A stretch of DNA of 64,000 bases from Ambrosia x helenae (lineage: Eukaryota > Streptophyta > Magnoliopsida > Asterales > Asteraceae). The translations under genes and the position numbers were made by a program. Location: the NCBI GenBank assembly GCA_030844895.1, contig CM061224.1, positions 77,116,620-77,180,619 of the forward strand, written 5' to 3'. The notes under the pieces were generated by a model. It did not search any database, was not told the DNA's origin, and saw only the letters and a program-made list of their open reading frames with translations. Of the stretch, positions 1-11,041 are shown piece after piece. Position 1 is the first letter of the stretch. Every line of letters begins with the position of its first letter.

Positions 1-589
1 TGTGTCTCAGATGCATTAAAAATATGATATGGGCTCAAAGTACCCATACACTACACAATTCGGTAGTTACTAAGTTCAAATGTTTACCAAGCTAGGGGAT
101 TTTAACCTCTAGAACCATGTTGATATTATCGAACTAATTATAATGAGGATTGGTGATGTTAGTCTTCTTTCTTCTACTTAATAGTTTCCACGTTAGTGTA
201 ATCATTGTTCATGTTAATCATTTCAGTCCAAAAATATGTCAAAATTTTCTTAATCGTAACTTTTATATCTTTTCTAAGAATCTGTTGGTAAAATTTTACA
301 AAACATTTGATAACATACTAAAGACTATTACGTATCATCAAATGATACGACAGTAGTTTAAATATATGATAACTTTTATAATCAGTATTACTTGTAAAAA
401 TGATCTTTTTTAAAAATATGAATGTGTTATTCAGTATATTTAAAATATGGTTGCATTAATATGTCTTTAATGTATCTGTTATACAAATAAGATAAATAAA
501 AAACTAATATTTTATTTAAATATTATGTCATTACATCAAGATCAACTAAATTACAAAAATATATAAAAAAACATAAATAAACATAACAT
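1..589. other. A+T-rich intergenic DNA, no gene seen
   Basis: This stretch is strongly A+T-rich and has only short, low-complexity reading frames. The longest begins at a TTG codon and looks like chance. I see no transposon ends, RNA genes or conserved motifs. Confidence 0.5.
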
Positions 590-886
590 TTAAAATGAAT
601 TTAAAAACTTAATCTTCAACTCCATAGAACACTTAAGTGACTTTACAATATCAGAAATCATTTCTAACTGCTCCAAATCACTTTTCATCGCATCGATGTA
701 AAACACTACACTAACGTCACGAATTGTTGATGGTGGCAAACCCTTCAATTTGTCGACTACATCCTTATCAAATTGCATCAACACATCTTTATACAATGCA
801 TCCTTATCAAACTGCATAAGAACTTGTCTAATTAAATCCATCTTCAAATCCACTGCGAGTACTGCTGGTGAAGATGATGAGGCCAT
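590..886 (-). CDS. small hypothetical protein, 98 aa
   Basis: A 98-codon frame opens with a true ATG in a good plant context (AAGTTATGGCC). It encodes a Ser/Ala-rich N-terminus followed by a mostly helical, charged protein. A 13-residue unit (VLMQFDKDALYKD, then VLMQFDKDVVDKL) is present twice in tandem near residues 22-47, from a 39-bp DNA duplication. A TATA box lies about 77 bp upstream. There is no signal peptide, membrane segment or domain I recognise. The neighbourhood holds no transposon coding sequence, so this is the best candidate for a host gene in the window. It could also be a chance frame or the first exon of a longer gene. Confidence 0.4.
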   Translation of the reverse strand: MASSSSPAVLAVDLKMDLIRQVLMQFDKDALYKDVLMQFDKDVVDKLKGLPPSTIRDVSVVFYIDAMKSDLEQLEMISDIVKSLKCSMELKIKFLNSF

Positions 887-962
887 AACTTGAAAAAAGC
901 AATAAAAGAATCCTATATAGTATATATGAGTATAGAGAAGAATTTTAAGTAAAAGATCTACA

Positions 963-970
963 TATTTATA
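963..970 (-). promoter_or_regulatory. candidate TATA box for the 98-aa ORF
   Basis: The minus strand reads TATAAATA here, roughly 77 bp upstream of the ATG at 886. That spacing suits a plant core promoter with a leader of about 45 nt. Chance matches are frequent in such A+T-rich DNA. Confidence 0.35.
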
Positions 971-1361
971 AGCTGATAGTTCAAATAATAACCAAAGTTA
1001 CCCATTTCGTATTAATTAGAGAAATTGAATGCTATAAATGCGGTAGATGAAAAAGTATATCTTTACAAGTGCAAAATGTAAAATCTAAAGAGTTACAACT
1101 TAAACGTCACTGCATAAGGTGTAAAACACGTGTACCATAGCGTGTTTAAATTTATATTCTATTCACACCATATATATATATATACAAAACATTGTATTAC
1201 AATGTACATCTCACCTTACAATAATCAAAAAGTTATATTACATAACACAAAAACATGTCATCATCCCAAAATTACTAAACCAGAATCCAACAAACAGTTG
1301 ATGAACTTCTGATTAAGGGTTTCAAAAAAGAAGCTTTTGAAGAAGAAACAATAAAAAACTC

Positions 1362-1532
1362 ATGTGGAATTCTTACATCTCTAGCGGTTACGGATCTAAG
1401 GAAAACGGCAAAACCATGTATGATATGGTTGAAATTTCAGAATCAAGTGAACGAAACATAGATTTACAGTACCTAGCAGATCAAATCGAAGTAAATGACG
1501 ATATTTCAACGAAGATGAAAACTCTTACCTAA
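1362..1532 (+). other. short coding-like ORF, 56 codons
   Basis: An ATG-initiated frame of 56 codons ends in TAA and has a protein-like composition (Ser, Glu and Asp rich; reads SYISSGYGSKENGK near the start). That stands out against the surrounding A+T-rich sequence. After the stop the reading resumes in another frame with a lysine/arginine-rich stretch (about 1535-1600). It may be a decayed exon or a short peptide gene. I do not recognise it. Confidence 0.2.
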
Positions 1533-1650
1533 AACGTTATTTCCATCAGTAAGAAAAGGAAGCAGCGTCGTGAAGAAATTATAAAGAATCAGCAGTAACT
1601 ATAATTTCAGAAAATATGTAATTTTGGATTAAAAATCCTTCATAAATGTA

Positions 1651-3545
1651 AATTTATAATATTATGGTTTTTATGTAAACTTTTAGGTAAACTATTACAT
1701 TTTACACAAACATAGATCGAAATAAAAATGAAATGAAATAGATGATGAAAACATTTATTTTACAGAATACATTTTATAAATACTGATAACTTTTAAAATA
1801 CTCATATTTAACTTAATTTATTATTATTTTTTAATCAATAGAATAGAAATATGTATATATTAATTTTCGATAAATAAATATACGCAAAAGATATGGACTC
1901 ACTTCAAAAATCGAGTATCAATGTAATGATTATTGCTGCCAGGGAATATGCCTAAACACTCTGATGATCAATATACAGTTAAATAATGTAGATGGAAACT
2001 TGAAAAATACGGCGGTAATTAATGATAGTGGTAATTATTTTAACTATTATAAAACAATTAAAAAAGGATACCATAAATTAACATTTTTATTTTAAATTAA
2101 ACAAATAAAGTTATTTACTTTTAGAAAATTAATCTGCATTCTTCTAAGGTTCGTATAACCTTTTAATATGTATATATAATTCATAACAATTAAACTTCTA
2201 ATAAAATATGTAAGATCACCAAAATCTAATTTCTTTATACACCAAATGTTGTAACTACCATTTATAATTCATTCAACTGATTAACATTGAAATTCTAACT
2301 TCATTTTATATAAATGTATATACTCATTTTATAGTATATAGTCTGTTTAACAACATTTTGTTGAATGATAAACAACGGTTATCAAACAACTGTCAATGAA
2401 TCCAATTTTATAATTGAAGATTAAAATAAATATACAAATTAGATTGAAAAAGATTTGAAATTAAAATTAAAAAACAAACTTATTTATAATATTATGGTTT
2501 TTAAATTATATTACATTTTACACAAATGTAGTTCGAAATAAAAATGAAATTAAATAGATGATGAAAATTTTTTTACAGAATACATTTTATAAAAAAATAG
2601 TGATAACTTTTAAAATACTCATATTTAACTTAATTTATTACTATTTTTTAATTAATAGAAATATTTATATATTAATTTTTGATAAATAAATATACGCAAA
2701 AGATATGGACTCACTTAAAAAATTGAGTACCAATGTAATGATTGTTACTGCCAAGGAATATGCCTAAACTCTATGATGATCAATATACAGTTAAACAATG
2801 TAGATGGAAACTTGAAAAATATGGCGGTAATTAATGATAGTGGTAATTATTTTAACTATTATAAAACAATTAAAAAAGGATACCATAAATTAACATTTGT
2901 ATTTTAAATTAAATAAATAAAGTTATTTACTTTTAGAAAATTAATCTGAATTCTTTTAATGTTCGTATAACTTTTTAATATGTATATATAATTCATAACA
3001 ATTAAACTTCAAATAAAATATGTAAGATCACCAAAACCTAATTTCTTTAGACACCAACTGATTAACTTTGAAATTCTAACTTCATTTTATATAAAAGTAT
3101 ATACTCATTTTATAGTATATAGTCTGTTTAACAACATCTGTTGAATGATAAACAGCGGTTATCAAAACAACTGTCAATGAATCCAATTTTACAATTGAAG
3201 ATTAAAATAAATATACAATTCAGATTGAAAAAGATTTGAAATTAAAATAAAAAAAAAACAAACTTATTTAACTTTAGAAAATTAATCTGAACTCTTTTAT
3301 TGTTCGTATAACTTAAAAACAAAACATATATATTATATATATATATATATTTCATAACAATAAAACAAATTTCTCTAGAATACAATATTTCTAACTACTT
3401 TAATGCTTTTTTTGATTGATTAACTTTCAAATTCAAACTTTTTTTAGATAAAAGTTTACTCATTTTATAGTATATAGTCTATTTTAAAACATCTGTTGAA
3501 TCATAAACAACGGTTATCTAACAACTGTCAATGAATACAATAAAT
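1651..3545. repeat. tandem array of an ~830-bp A+T-rich unit (two full, one partial copy)
   Basis: Copy 1 (about 1651-2480) and copy 2 (about 2481-3250) can be followed side by side. Shared landmarks include ACGCAAAAGATATGGACTCA (near 1883 and 2694), TGATGATCAATATACAGTTA and ATTAATGATAGTGGTAATTA. A shortened third copy (about 3251-3545) keeps the GTTCGTATAACTT and GTTGAATCATAAACAACGG blocks. The copies differ by scattered substitutions and small indels, roughly 90% identical by eye. No coding frame or terminal repeat is evident. Segmental tandem duplication of noncoding DNA is the simplest reading. Confidence 0.8.
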
Positions 3546-4670
3546 ATACAATTTAGATTGAAAAATATTTGAAATTAAATTTTACAATAAATTTTTAACC
3601 GAAGCATTCCAGATTGTATTTATTATTTACAAACTGAGCACATTTAATCTTCAATTTAACTTTTATATTTATAAATTATAATTAAAAATTTTCTCACATA
3701 TTTTAACAATATTTAAAAATAAATATCACAATGTAAGTTAACTTGTCAAGAGATGTTATATAATGACCTAATCAGAAGTTGATTTTTTTTAATTTTTTTA
3801 ACAAACTAAATCAATAATTTACATATATAAATTAAAAGATCATTATTTTACTTGCAAAAAATTAAAATTTTAAAATACAAATTTAACTTTTTATAGAACT
3901 ATAAGATCTTAATGTGATTTTTAATTCGTAATGTAAGGTTTATTTTTTTTGTTTACCAAACAGTTTGTTTAAGGAAAAAGGTTATTGTTCAACCGTATCT
4001 TGAATATAATCTACACTACAATACTGAAAAAAACTATAGCAATAAAACTCGTCATTCGAATTGCATAATTTTACTTACAATATGGAGATAAACAAAAGCA
4101 AAAGATACAATATATAGCCAAAACACCACAAATGAAAACTGGTTACAAAAAATACAACAAAGAAGTGCTCTTACAAAAGACTCCGATATCGCAACAAAAA
4201 TGAACTAATACCAAATAACACATCTAATCTATAAAACAAAAAAGAAAATAAAAAAATATAGCCAAAACACCACAACAGGAACCGAAAGAAGGATGGGTCC
4301 AAAGAAGAAAAAACATATACAATAATATGTCTCTAAATGGCGGGAAAAAATAGAGACATATTATTTATATAGACACCCATCTCATTTTGGACAGGCTCTT
4401 GTATTATAAGAAAACGAATAATATTTTCCTTTGATTGAAAGAATCTTCAGCAACACCAATTCCAACTTCATTAGTAACGGATTATTGGTAATATATTTCC
4501 CTTTCAGACCGAGAAATTTTGCAAAGACTGGCAGTACCAAATTTAGATTATATAATATTATATACTGAACGTATAGATGGTTGCTTTGTTTTAAATGGTT
4601 TGAATATTACAACCTTGCAAACTGAAATGAAGAGTTACTCGCCTTTTATAGACAGAAACAATAGATATAC
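3546..4670. other. A+T-rich DNA with a weak exon-like stretch at 4507-4670
   Basis: Most of this is featureless A+T-rich sequence. From 4507 an open plus-strand frame of about 54 codons follows a good acceptor-like site (TTTCCCTTTCAG) and runs into the LTR at 4671. I do not recognise the protein. The minus strand here could instead belong to the RPA-like gene seen at 6063-6546. Confidence 0.3.
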
Positions 4671-4997
4671 TGTAACACCCCACCCCTCTCACCACCAATA
4701 TTGTCCGCTTTGCCTATCCAGAGCTCACGGATTTGTTTTTGGTTGCCCTGGTGGAGACTTCCCAGGAGGTCTACCATCCTCGAATTTCTCCCACCTGAGC
4801 ACGCTTAACTGTGGAGTTCTCCTCTCATCCACTAACATTAAGCCCCAAAACGCGTTGGTGATTTAAGAGGCAAGACATTATTTATGAACCAAGGATCTCT
4901 CCTGGCCACGGCCGATGTGGGATTTTCCTGGGGTGTCACATTCACCCCGTGTTAGAGTCTCATCGTCCCTGATGAGGTGTGTTCCTGGGGTGTCACA
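4671..4997 (-). mobile_element. solo LTR of a Cassandra-like TRIM retrotransposon
   Basis: On the minus strand the block starts TGTGACACCCCAGG and ends GGGGTGTTACA, with TG...CA termini. It contains a 5S-rRNA-like core, the defining property of Cassandra TRIM LTRs. The 14-bp start motif occurs twice, so the 5' edge could be 4940 instead of 4997. A 4-bp flank ATAC occurs on both sides for the 4671-4997 version, shorter than the usual 5 bp. No internal region or second LTR is adjacent, which makes it a solo LTR. Cassandra elements are non-coding and depend on other retrotransposons for movement. Confidence 0.7.
4757..4834 (-). other. 5S-rRNA-derived segment inside the Cassandra-like LTR
   Basis: Read on the minus strand, landmarks matching the plant 5S rRNA gene appear in order: AGAACTCCACAGTTAAGCGT, then GTGCT, GGATGG, then GACCTCCTGGGAAGT. 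These cover the internal pol III control region. It is diverged (for example CACAG for CGAAG) and embedded in LTR sequence, so it is not a 5S gene. Confidence 0.75.
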
Positions 4998-5002
4998 ATA
5001 CT

Positions 5003-6059
5003 AACATGCAACAAGCCCTAGATTCAATAAAATCCCTAAATTAGACTTGATATCATCATCTATCTAATTATAACCTTCAATAGTCCTACACTATCATCCA
5101 TAGCATCCCTAGATCATGTTTCTAGCATTAGCACAACAGCAAATCATTAAACAACACATAATATCACATAACACATAATTAGCATATGTTTATTGATATG
5201 AAAACCTATGTTTAATGATAGCGTTTAGGTTTAGAAAGATGTTTAAAAGGTTTCTACTAACAAAAACATCCTTAGAACAGATTTGGACATTTAGGGTTAG
5301 GTAAAACGAATTAAAATACTTGAACAAGGTTTAGAATTAAGAACATACCTTGGATTCTTGATTAGATGTTGTTGATAGGTTAGATTATGAAAAATAAGAG
5401 CAAAAAATCCTTCCTTAGTGATTAAAATCGTTTGAGAGTGTTTTGAGACGGTTAGGGTTTGTGAAATGGTGAAAAATGACAAAGTTTGGTATTTATACTA
5501 GTCCACATTTGCCCCTTTCACCTGGGCGAATGTACCCACATTCGCCCCTTTCACAGGGTCGAATGTGCCTTGTTCTGGTCGAATGAAATTCCTTCATTTC
5601 TACCTTCCAGGTTAGCCCCTTCAGTAAGGGTCGAACCAAGAGTATTTTCCAGGTTCGCCCCCACGATGTGGTCGAACCTGGACCTATGTTTTTCTGGTTT
5701 TCCAGTTTGTCGTGTTTAACGCACCTTAACACATGAACATGCAACCTTAGTCTATGTTTAACATATTTAAGCATGAATGATTATCTACACGTCATTTAAA
5801 CACATATTTGCATATAATCCACCATACAACAATTAATCTACACATACACTTAATTAGTTTATGTAATTTCACCAACAACGGGACCCAGTACTAGTGCATT
5901 CCCAAAACGACTCCCAATGATCCTCCAGATCATTGAACCCTGGACAATCCTATCTTGACCCGACTCAACTAACCTAGTTAAGTTCGTTTATAAATGTTTC
6001 CCACTAAGGTAGACTTAGGTGTTACTAAAATGTTTAAGCCAAATATGCCGGGTGTCACA
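5003..6059 (-). mobile_element. lone LTR of an unplaced LTR retrotransposon (left edge uncertain)
   Basis: On the minus strand the LTR begins TGTGACACCCGGC at 6059. It carries a TATA box (TATAAAT at 5491-5497) preceded by an array of short palindromes, followed by a leader containing CACAAACCCTAACCG. It runs down to the Cassandra-like LTR, where its own end is unclear. No coding region of the same element lies on either side, so it is a solo LTR or a truncated end. The start motif suggests Ty3/gypsy, but that is a guess. It appears to interrupt the RPA-like gene remnant. Confidence 0.55.
5491..5681 (-). promoter_or_regulatory. LTR promoter: TATA box with four upstream palindromes
   Basis: Four inverted-repeat units lie directly upstream (minus strand) of the TATA box at 5491-5497. 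They are 5505-5533, 5537-5567, 5610-5637 and 5649-5681. Their arms are ACATT(T/C)G/CGAATGT, CACATTCG/CGAATGTG, GGTTaG/CGAACC and CCAGGTTCG/CGAACCTGG. Each continues inward with a CC...GG pair around a loop of roughly ten bases. The same architecture precedes the TATA boxes of the SIRE-type LTRs further on. Confidence 0.6.
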
Positions 6060-6062
6060 CCT

Positions 6063-6546
6063 CTTCAATGTTTCAACTCTGAATTCCTGACGCATTGGAT
6101 AAACATTCTGGGAAGAAAGAACGGTTTGAGAAGTACATCCAGACTCTTGTTCTTGTTTCAACACCAAGCTACATAAATATGGAACAAATTACATTTAAAA
6201 GCTAAAGCAAATTAAATTTAAATGTGCCTATAGAAATATAAATATTTAGCACCTCCTGCTTAGCTCAGAAACCTCATCAATTCCTTGATTGAGAAAGAGG
6301 CGAGATCCATACTTATCAGTTTGAACTGTAATTCGTTCAATAAATTTCATAACACACATATCTTTATGACTTCATTTATAATAAAATCTTTTTAAAATAA
6401 CAAAACTGAAACACAACTTACCCTTCCAGTTTCTAACCCTTCCATGCTGGATGATTGCGAGTAGATGCTCCTCAGTGATGTTGGAAATAAATTCCTTAAA
6501 CTGTATTGCGCAAGAGTTCCATAATGTACATCTTAACGTCGTACCT
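6063..6546 (-). pseudogene. exon remnants of an RPA-like single-strand DNA-binding protein gene
   Basis: Exon-like block 6546-6422 lies between an acceptor (TTTTAG) and a donor (GTAAGT). It encodes the OB-fold pattern TLRCTLWNSCAIQFKEF ... IIQHGRVRNWKG, typical of plant replication protein A 70-kDa-like proteins and of RPA-like proteins of Helitrons. A second block (6325-6253) with acceptor ATTACAG encodes KYGSRLFLNQGIDEV. A third (about 6172-6063) encodes SSQNVYPMRQEF and stops at the LTR edge at 6059. The order and spacing fit consecutive exons of one gene interrupted by the LTR. The N-terminal and zinc-finger parts are not found, so I treat it as a broken gene fragment. Confidence 0.55.
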
Positions 6547-6709
6547 CTAAAACAACACAAAAGAACCATAGATGTCAAAAAAATTGCAAAAGCCTGCAAC
6601 TATACAAAAATTAATTACACAAAATTTATTACATCAATAAATGTGTTCCACAAAAGATCCAAAACACATAATTTAGTATGCAAGTAATTAATCCAAACTT
6701 CCAAAGTAG

Positions 6710-8577
6710 GGTGTGCTACCGACTCCCTATTACATGTGTCACTAAGTGAGTATATGTGTAATATCATTACACCATATACCCGTTTGTCCAGGACGTTTAT
6801 AAGTTCAAAACCGTGTAAGTGACACTTACCTATTCTACATGCATAAGTAAACCCTACGGACCTGTTGGTGAATCATGTTGATTATCATCCGTTTTACACT
6901 CCATATACCTCTCATATAAGTGTTCATTCAAGTTCATGTCAAATACATACCATATACGACTCCAATTAGTCACATAAACATACATTACACAATCTGCGTT
7001 CTTAGGACAAATTATGTGTCGTGAAAACTAATTTATTAAAAATACTTATCAAATGAATTAGGCTCCCAAACTTTTATTAAATATTCCAGATGTTCTACTG
7101 GACAAGTTCATATTTTTAGTTCGTGATAAAACCTTGCACACAAATTATGAAAAATCACGCAACACAGCTATGTCCAGAAAATACATACAACATATCAGAT
7201 TAGACGAAAAATTCCCAAAATCGTGTATTCATCCAAAAGGGATGAATCCACTTGGAAAAGCAAATTTATTCCAATTTTGACCTACTGTCCAAATTTCATA
7301 ATTTAATTCTTTGTAAAACTCGAGTTTTGATTGTTTAAAGTTCACCCAGTTTATTAATCCGAAAATCTGATATGACCTTTAATCAAAGAAAATTCCAAAA
7401 ACTTATCAAACGACATCCAAATCAGATGATTTTGCCCATTCTAAAAATCTATGACCATGTACAATACATTCATGCAAAGAATCGATCAAAACAATTACTC
7501 GCAAGCCACGTAACAGACCCTACAAGTCGACATTCAGATTCTGTCCAGATTTTAATCATTCAATATTATCAACTATATCAAACCCTAGTTGCATATTATC
7601 AATCCATAACACCCTAAAATCATCATACAATAAGACCCAAATCTCATCAAAACTTGAAAGATACATCATAAATATCAACAATCATAAATCCTAGAAGTCT
7701 AAAACAACAAGAACATAACAACTCATGCAATACATACAATAACCATCGCATAACATCATGTTTAAGCCCTTTAATCTTTATGAATGACAAGTTTTAATCT
7801 TTAAGAAAACGTTTCAGACGTGGAAAAACTTTGTTATGATGTTTAAAAGCATATTAAAGAAGATTAAACCCCAAGAGATTGAATACTATACCGCAAGCAC
7901 TTCAAAACTATCAACCGATTGCTCTCCAAGCTTCCCAATCGATGTTCTTGAGCCTTAGGAGGTGTTTGGGGTTAATATTTTCGTAACTAGGCAGTAGGGA
8001 GCGATTAGTGTTGATTTTAGGGGATACAAGTGGCTTATGATTGCTTAAATAGTGATTTAAGTCGGTTATGTTGTGTCAAGACCCTCTGCGCGGCCGCTCG
8101 GAGAGAGTGAGGAGCCGCTCACTCCTCTCCGGCCCGCTCTGGGTGGCCTGCTTCGTTGTACCGCATGTTTTCTTTGATGTTATTGCTATTTTGGACCATA
8201 ATAAGTGTAACCCCATGTGTTAAGACCCCAACCATCCTATTGGTCCACCCATTATGATTTTTATTAACGTTTTCGATTTAAGTTTGCGTAATCACATATA
8301 GTTTGCACATAGTTTAACAGAGTTTCATAGAAGCACGTAATTGCAATCAACCTCAATCAATTAATTCACAATTATCTAATTTCACCGTTCACTAACGTCC
8401 GAGGTTCACTATTCATGTATATAGTCTGGTAATTTCCCGAATTACCACTTCATGCAGTTATTAACCTATAACTGTGCAACGTGTGACCTATCTAGCTAAC
8501 CCTAGTTTAGTAGAATACAAGGAATGTAACTAGAGTTTAGTTAAAGTGAGAACCTGAAATTGCGGGGTATCACATCA
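6710..8577 (-). mobile_element. 3' LTR of the decayed minus-strand Tekay element
   Basis: Downstream (minus strand) of the chromodomain remnant the sequence reads a purine-rich run ending TTGGGGATGATGTGA. This boundary motif appears twice (about 8577 and 8668). From there a long noncoding block without open frames extends to about 6710, where TGTGCTACCGAC on the plus strand could be the LTR edge. The left boundary is uncertain and no 5' LTR remains. A length near 1.8 kb is within the Tekay range. Confidence 0.5.
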
Positions 8578-8699
8578 TCCCCAAGTTGAAAAGAATTTCG
8601 GCCCAAAATTCAGTAAGTAAATAGTAAAGCCAACTTAATAATGTGTGCTTGGTTTCTGGATGTCACATCATCCCCAAATTGAAAGGAATTTCCCCTCGA

Positions 8700-11041
8700 A
8701 ATTCACTTTGAGCGAGCTGCTTTATGTTCAGTGTTTGGTTTATGTATAGTTTCAGGTTCAGTAAAGAGATGTGGGTATTTAAGCTGCATTTGATCTATGC
8801 GTTCCACGTGTATTCCAGTACTAGATGGGAATTCCATCGTTCCTTAACAATGGGTATAGTGCTCAGTTTGAGTTTCTTGACGCCCAGCTCAAGAATCTCC
8901 ATTGGTTCCTCCATGAACCGTAGCTGATCGTCCACCTGGATCTCCTCCAGTGGCACCACCAGTGTTGTATCCAACAGGGATTTCTTTAGATTCGATACGT
9001 TACGTGGGATACATCGTGTACCCCACTGAGTTTGTTAAGCGGGTTTAACTTGTAAGCTACCGGACCAATCCTTTCGACAATCTCGAATGGTCCAATGTAT
9101 CGTGGGTTCAGTTTCCCCGTTTTCCAAAGTGTATCACACCCTTCCAAGGTGACACCTTTAACAGTACCTTCTCCCCAATCTGGAACTCCAAAGGTTTCCT
9201 ACGCTTATCAGCTTAACTTTTGTGTCGATCACGAGCAACAACCATCCGGTTTCTGATTTGCACTATCTTCTCAAAAGTTTCGTGCACGAGTTCGGGACCT
9301 GTCAGCTGGCTATCCCCAAATTCAGTCCAGCAGATGGGAGACCTACACTTGCGTCCATATAGCGCCTCAAAAGGCGCATACTGAATAGAAGTGTGGTAAC
9401 TGTTGTTATACGAGAATTCGATTAAAGGCAAGTGCTCATCCCAACTGTTGCCAAAGTCCACCACGCACACTCGTAGCAGATCAGATATGATAGAAGTAGG
9501 CACCCCATGCCTAGAGACTACCTCCTTGATGTAGATGTTGGCCAGTTTTCCAGCGTTTCAGTTTCCTTTATTGCTAGAAAATGTGCCTATTTGGTTAAAC
9601 GATCTACGATAACCCAAATCAGGTTATGGCCAGTTGGCGTTCTAGGGAGCTTTATGATAAAGTCCATAGAAAATCCGTCCCACTTCCACATAGGGATTTC
9701 TGGTTGCTAGAGTAGGCCTGAAGGTTTCTAATATTCAATCTTAAACTTTGCACAAGTTAAGCACTTACTAACATAAGTGACTATCTCAGATTTGATGTTT
9801 GCCACCAGTAAAGAGTTTTGAGATCTTGGTACATCTTATCCGAACCAGGATGTACCAAATATCGAGAGGTGTGAGCTTCATCGAGCACTAGTTGTCTGAG
9901 ATACCCAAAACTCGATTCATGAAGTATTGAAGACCATATGTCTTTAGTTCCAGGTGCTTATCAGTACCATGTAAAGTTTCAAACCCGATGTTTTCATCTT
10001 TTAAAGCCTCGCCCTGGGCTTCACGTATCTTATCAGGAAGATTAGAATGTATGGTAAGTTGTAAAGCTCGCACCCGTTTGGGTTTCGTTTCCTTACGACT
10101 AAGGGCATCCGCTACTAATGGCACAGTCATAATCATTCAAGAGCTCGACCCATCGACGCTGTCGCATGTTCGGATCCTTTTGATCATATATGTGTTGGAG
10201 GCTCTTGTGATCAGTGAAGATCATACACTTTGTCCCATAGAGATAATGCCTCCAGATCTTTAGAGCAAAAACCACTGCTCCTAGTTCCAAGTCATGGGTG
10301 GTATAATTCTTCGCATGAACCTTTAATTGACGTGAAGCATACGCGATCACCTTATCACGCTGCATCAGCACACACCCTAACCCTTGGATAGACGCATCAT
10401 AGTACACCACAAAGTCCTCCGTACCCTCGGGTACTGATAGTATAGGTGCACTGCAAAGCTTTGTCTTCAATAATTGAAAAGTAGATTCTTGGGAATTTCC
10501 CCACTTGTAAGTAATACCCTTTTGTATCAAAGCAGTGAGAGGTTGAGCGATCTTAGAGAATCCCTCAATGAATCTGTGATAGAACCCCGCAAGACCAAGA
10601 AATCGGCTCACCTCTGTAGGAGTCTTAGGAGCCTCCCACTTTTTAATAGCATCAATCTTAGCGGGATCGACATGTATTCATGCCTCGTTAACCACGTGTC
10701 CTTGAAATTGGACTTCTCGAATCCAGAAGTCACATTTAGAGAATTTTGCATACAACTGCTCATTTCTTAAGAGTTCCAAGATCAGCTGCAGGTGTTGCTT
10801 GTGCTCTTCCCTGCTCTTGGAATAAATCAATATGTCATCTATGAACACTATGACGAATTTGTCCAAATAAGGCACACACATGTCGTTCATAAGATCCATG
10901 AACACAGCCGATGCATTGGTTAGCCCAAATGACATTACTAAAAACTCATAATGTCCATAACGAGTTCGAAAGGCTGTCTTCGCCACATCCTCCTCTCAGA
11001 CTCTCAGTTGATGGTATCCTGACCTCAAGTCAATCTTAGAA
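8700..11041 (-). pseudogene. Ty3/gypsy Tekay-type pol fragment, degenerate
   Basis: Reading from high to low coordinates: reverse transcriptase from KIDLRSGYHQL (near 11030) through FGLTNASAVFMDLMN and FIDDILIYSKS (10986-10678). Then RNase H with FLGLAGFYHRFI, VVYYDASIQGLGCV and FTDHKSLQHI (10611-10099), VADALSRKE after a frameshift, an integrase piece with VSRHGVPTSIISD joined directly to LLRVCVVDFGNSWDEHLPL (9530-9213), and GKLNPRYIGPFEIVERIGPVAYKL with a worn chromodomain (about 9180-8730). The integrase junction shows an internal deletion removing the segment with the catalytic Glu. The N-terminal half (gag, protease, start of RT) is missing beyond 11041, where copia sequence begins abruptly. 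Confidence 0.85.

Noticed and set aside
4757..4834. 5S rRNA gene
   Set aside because: Only partly conserved and embedded in an LTR with TG...CA ends; it is the Cassandra-type 5S-derived core.
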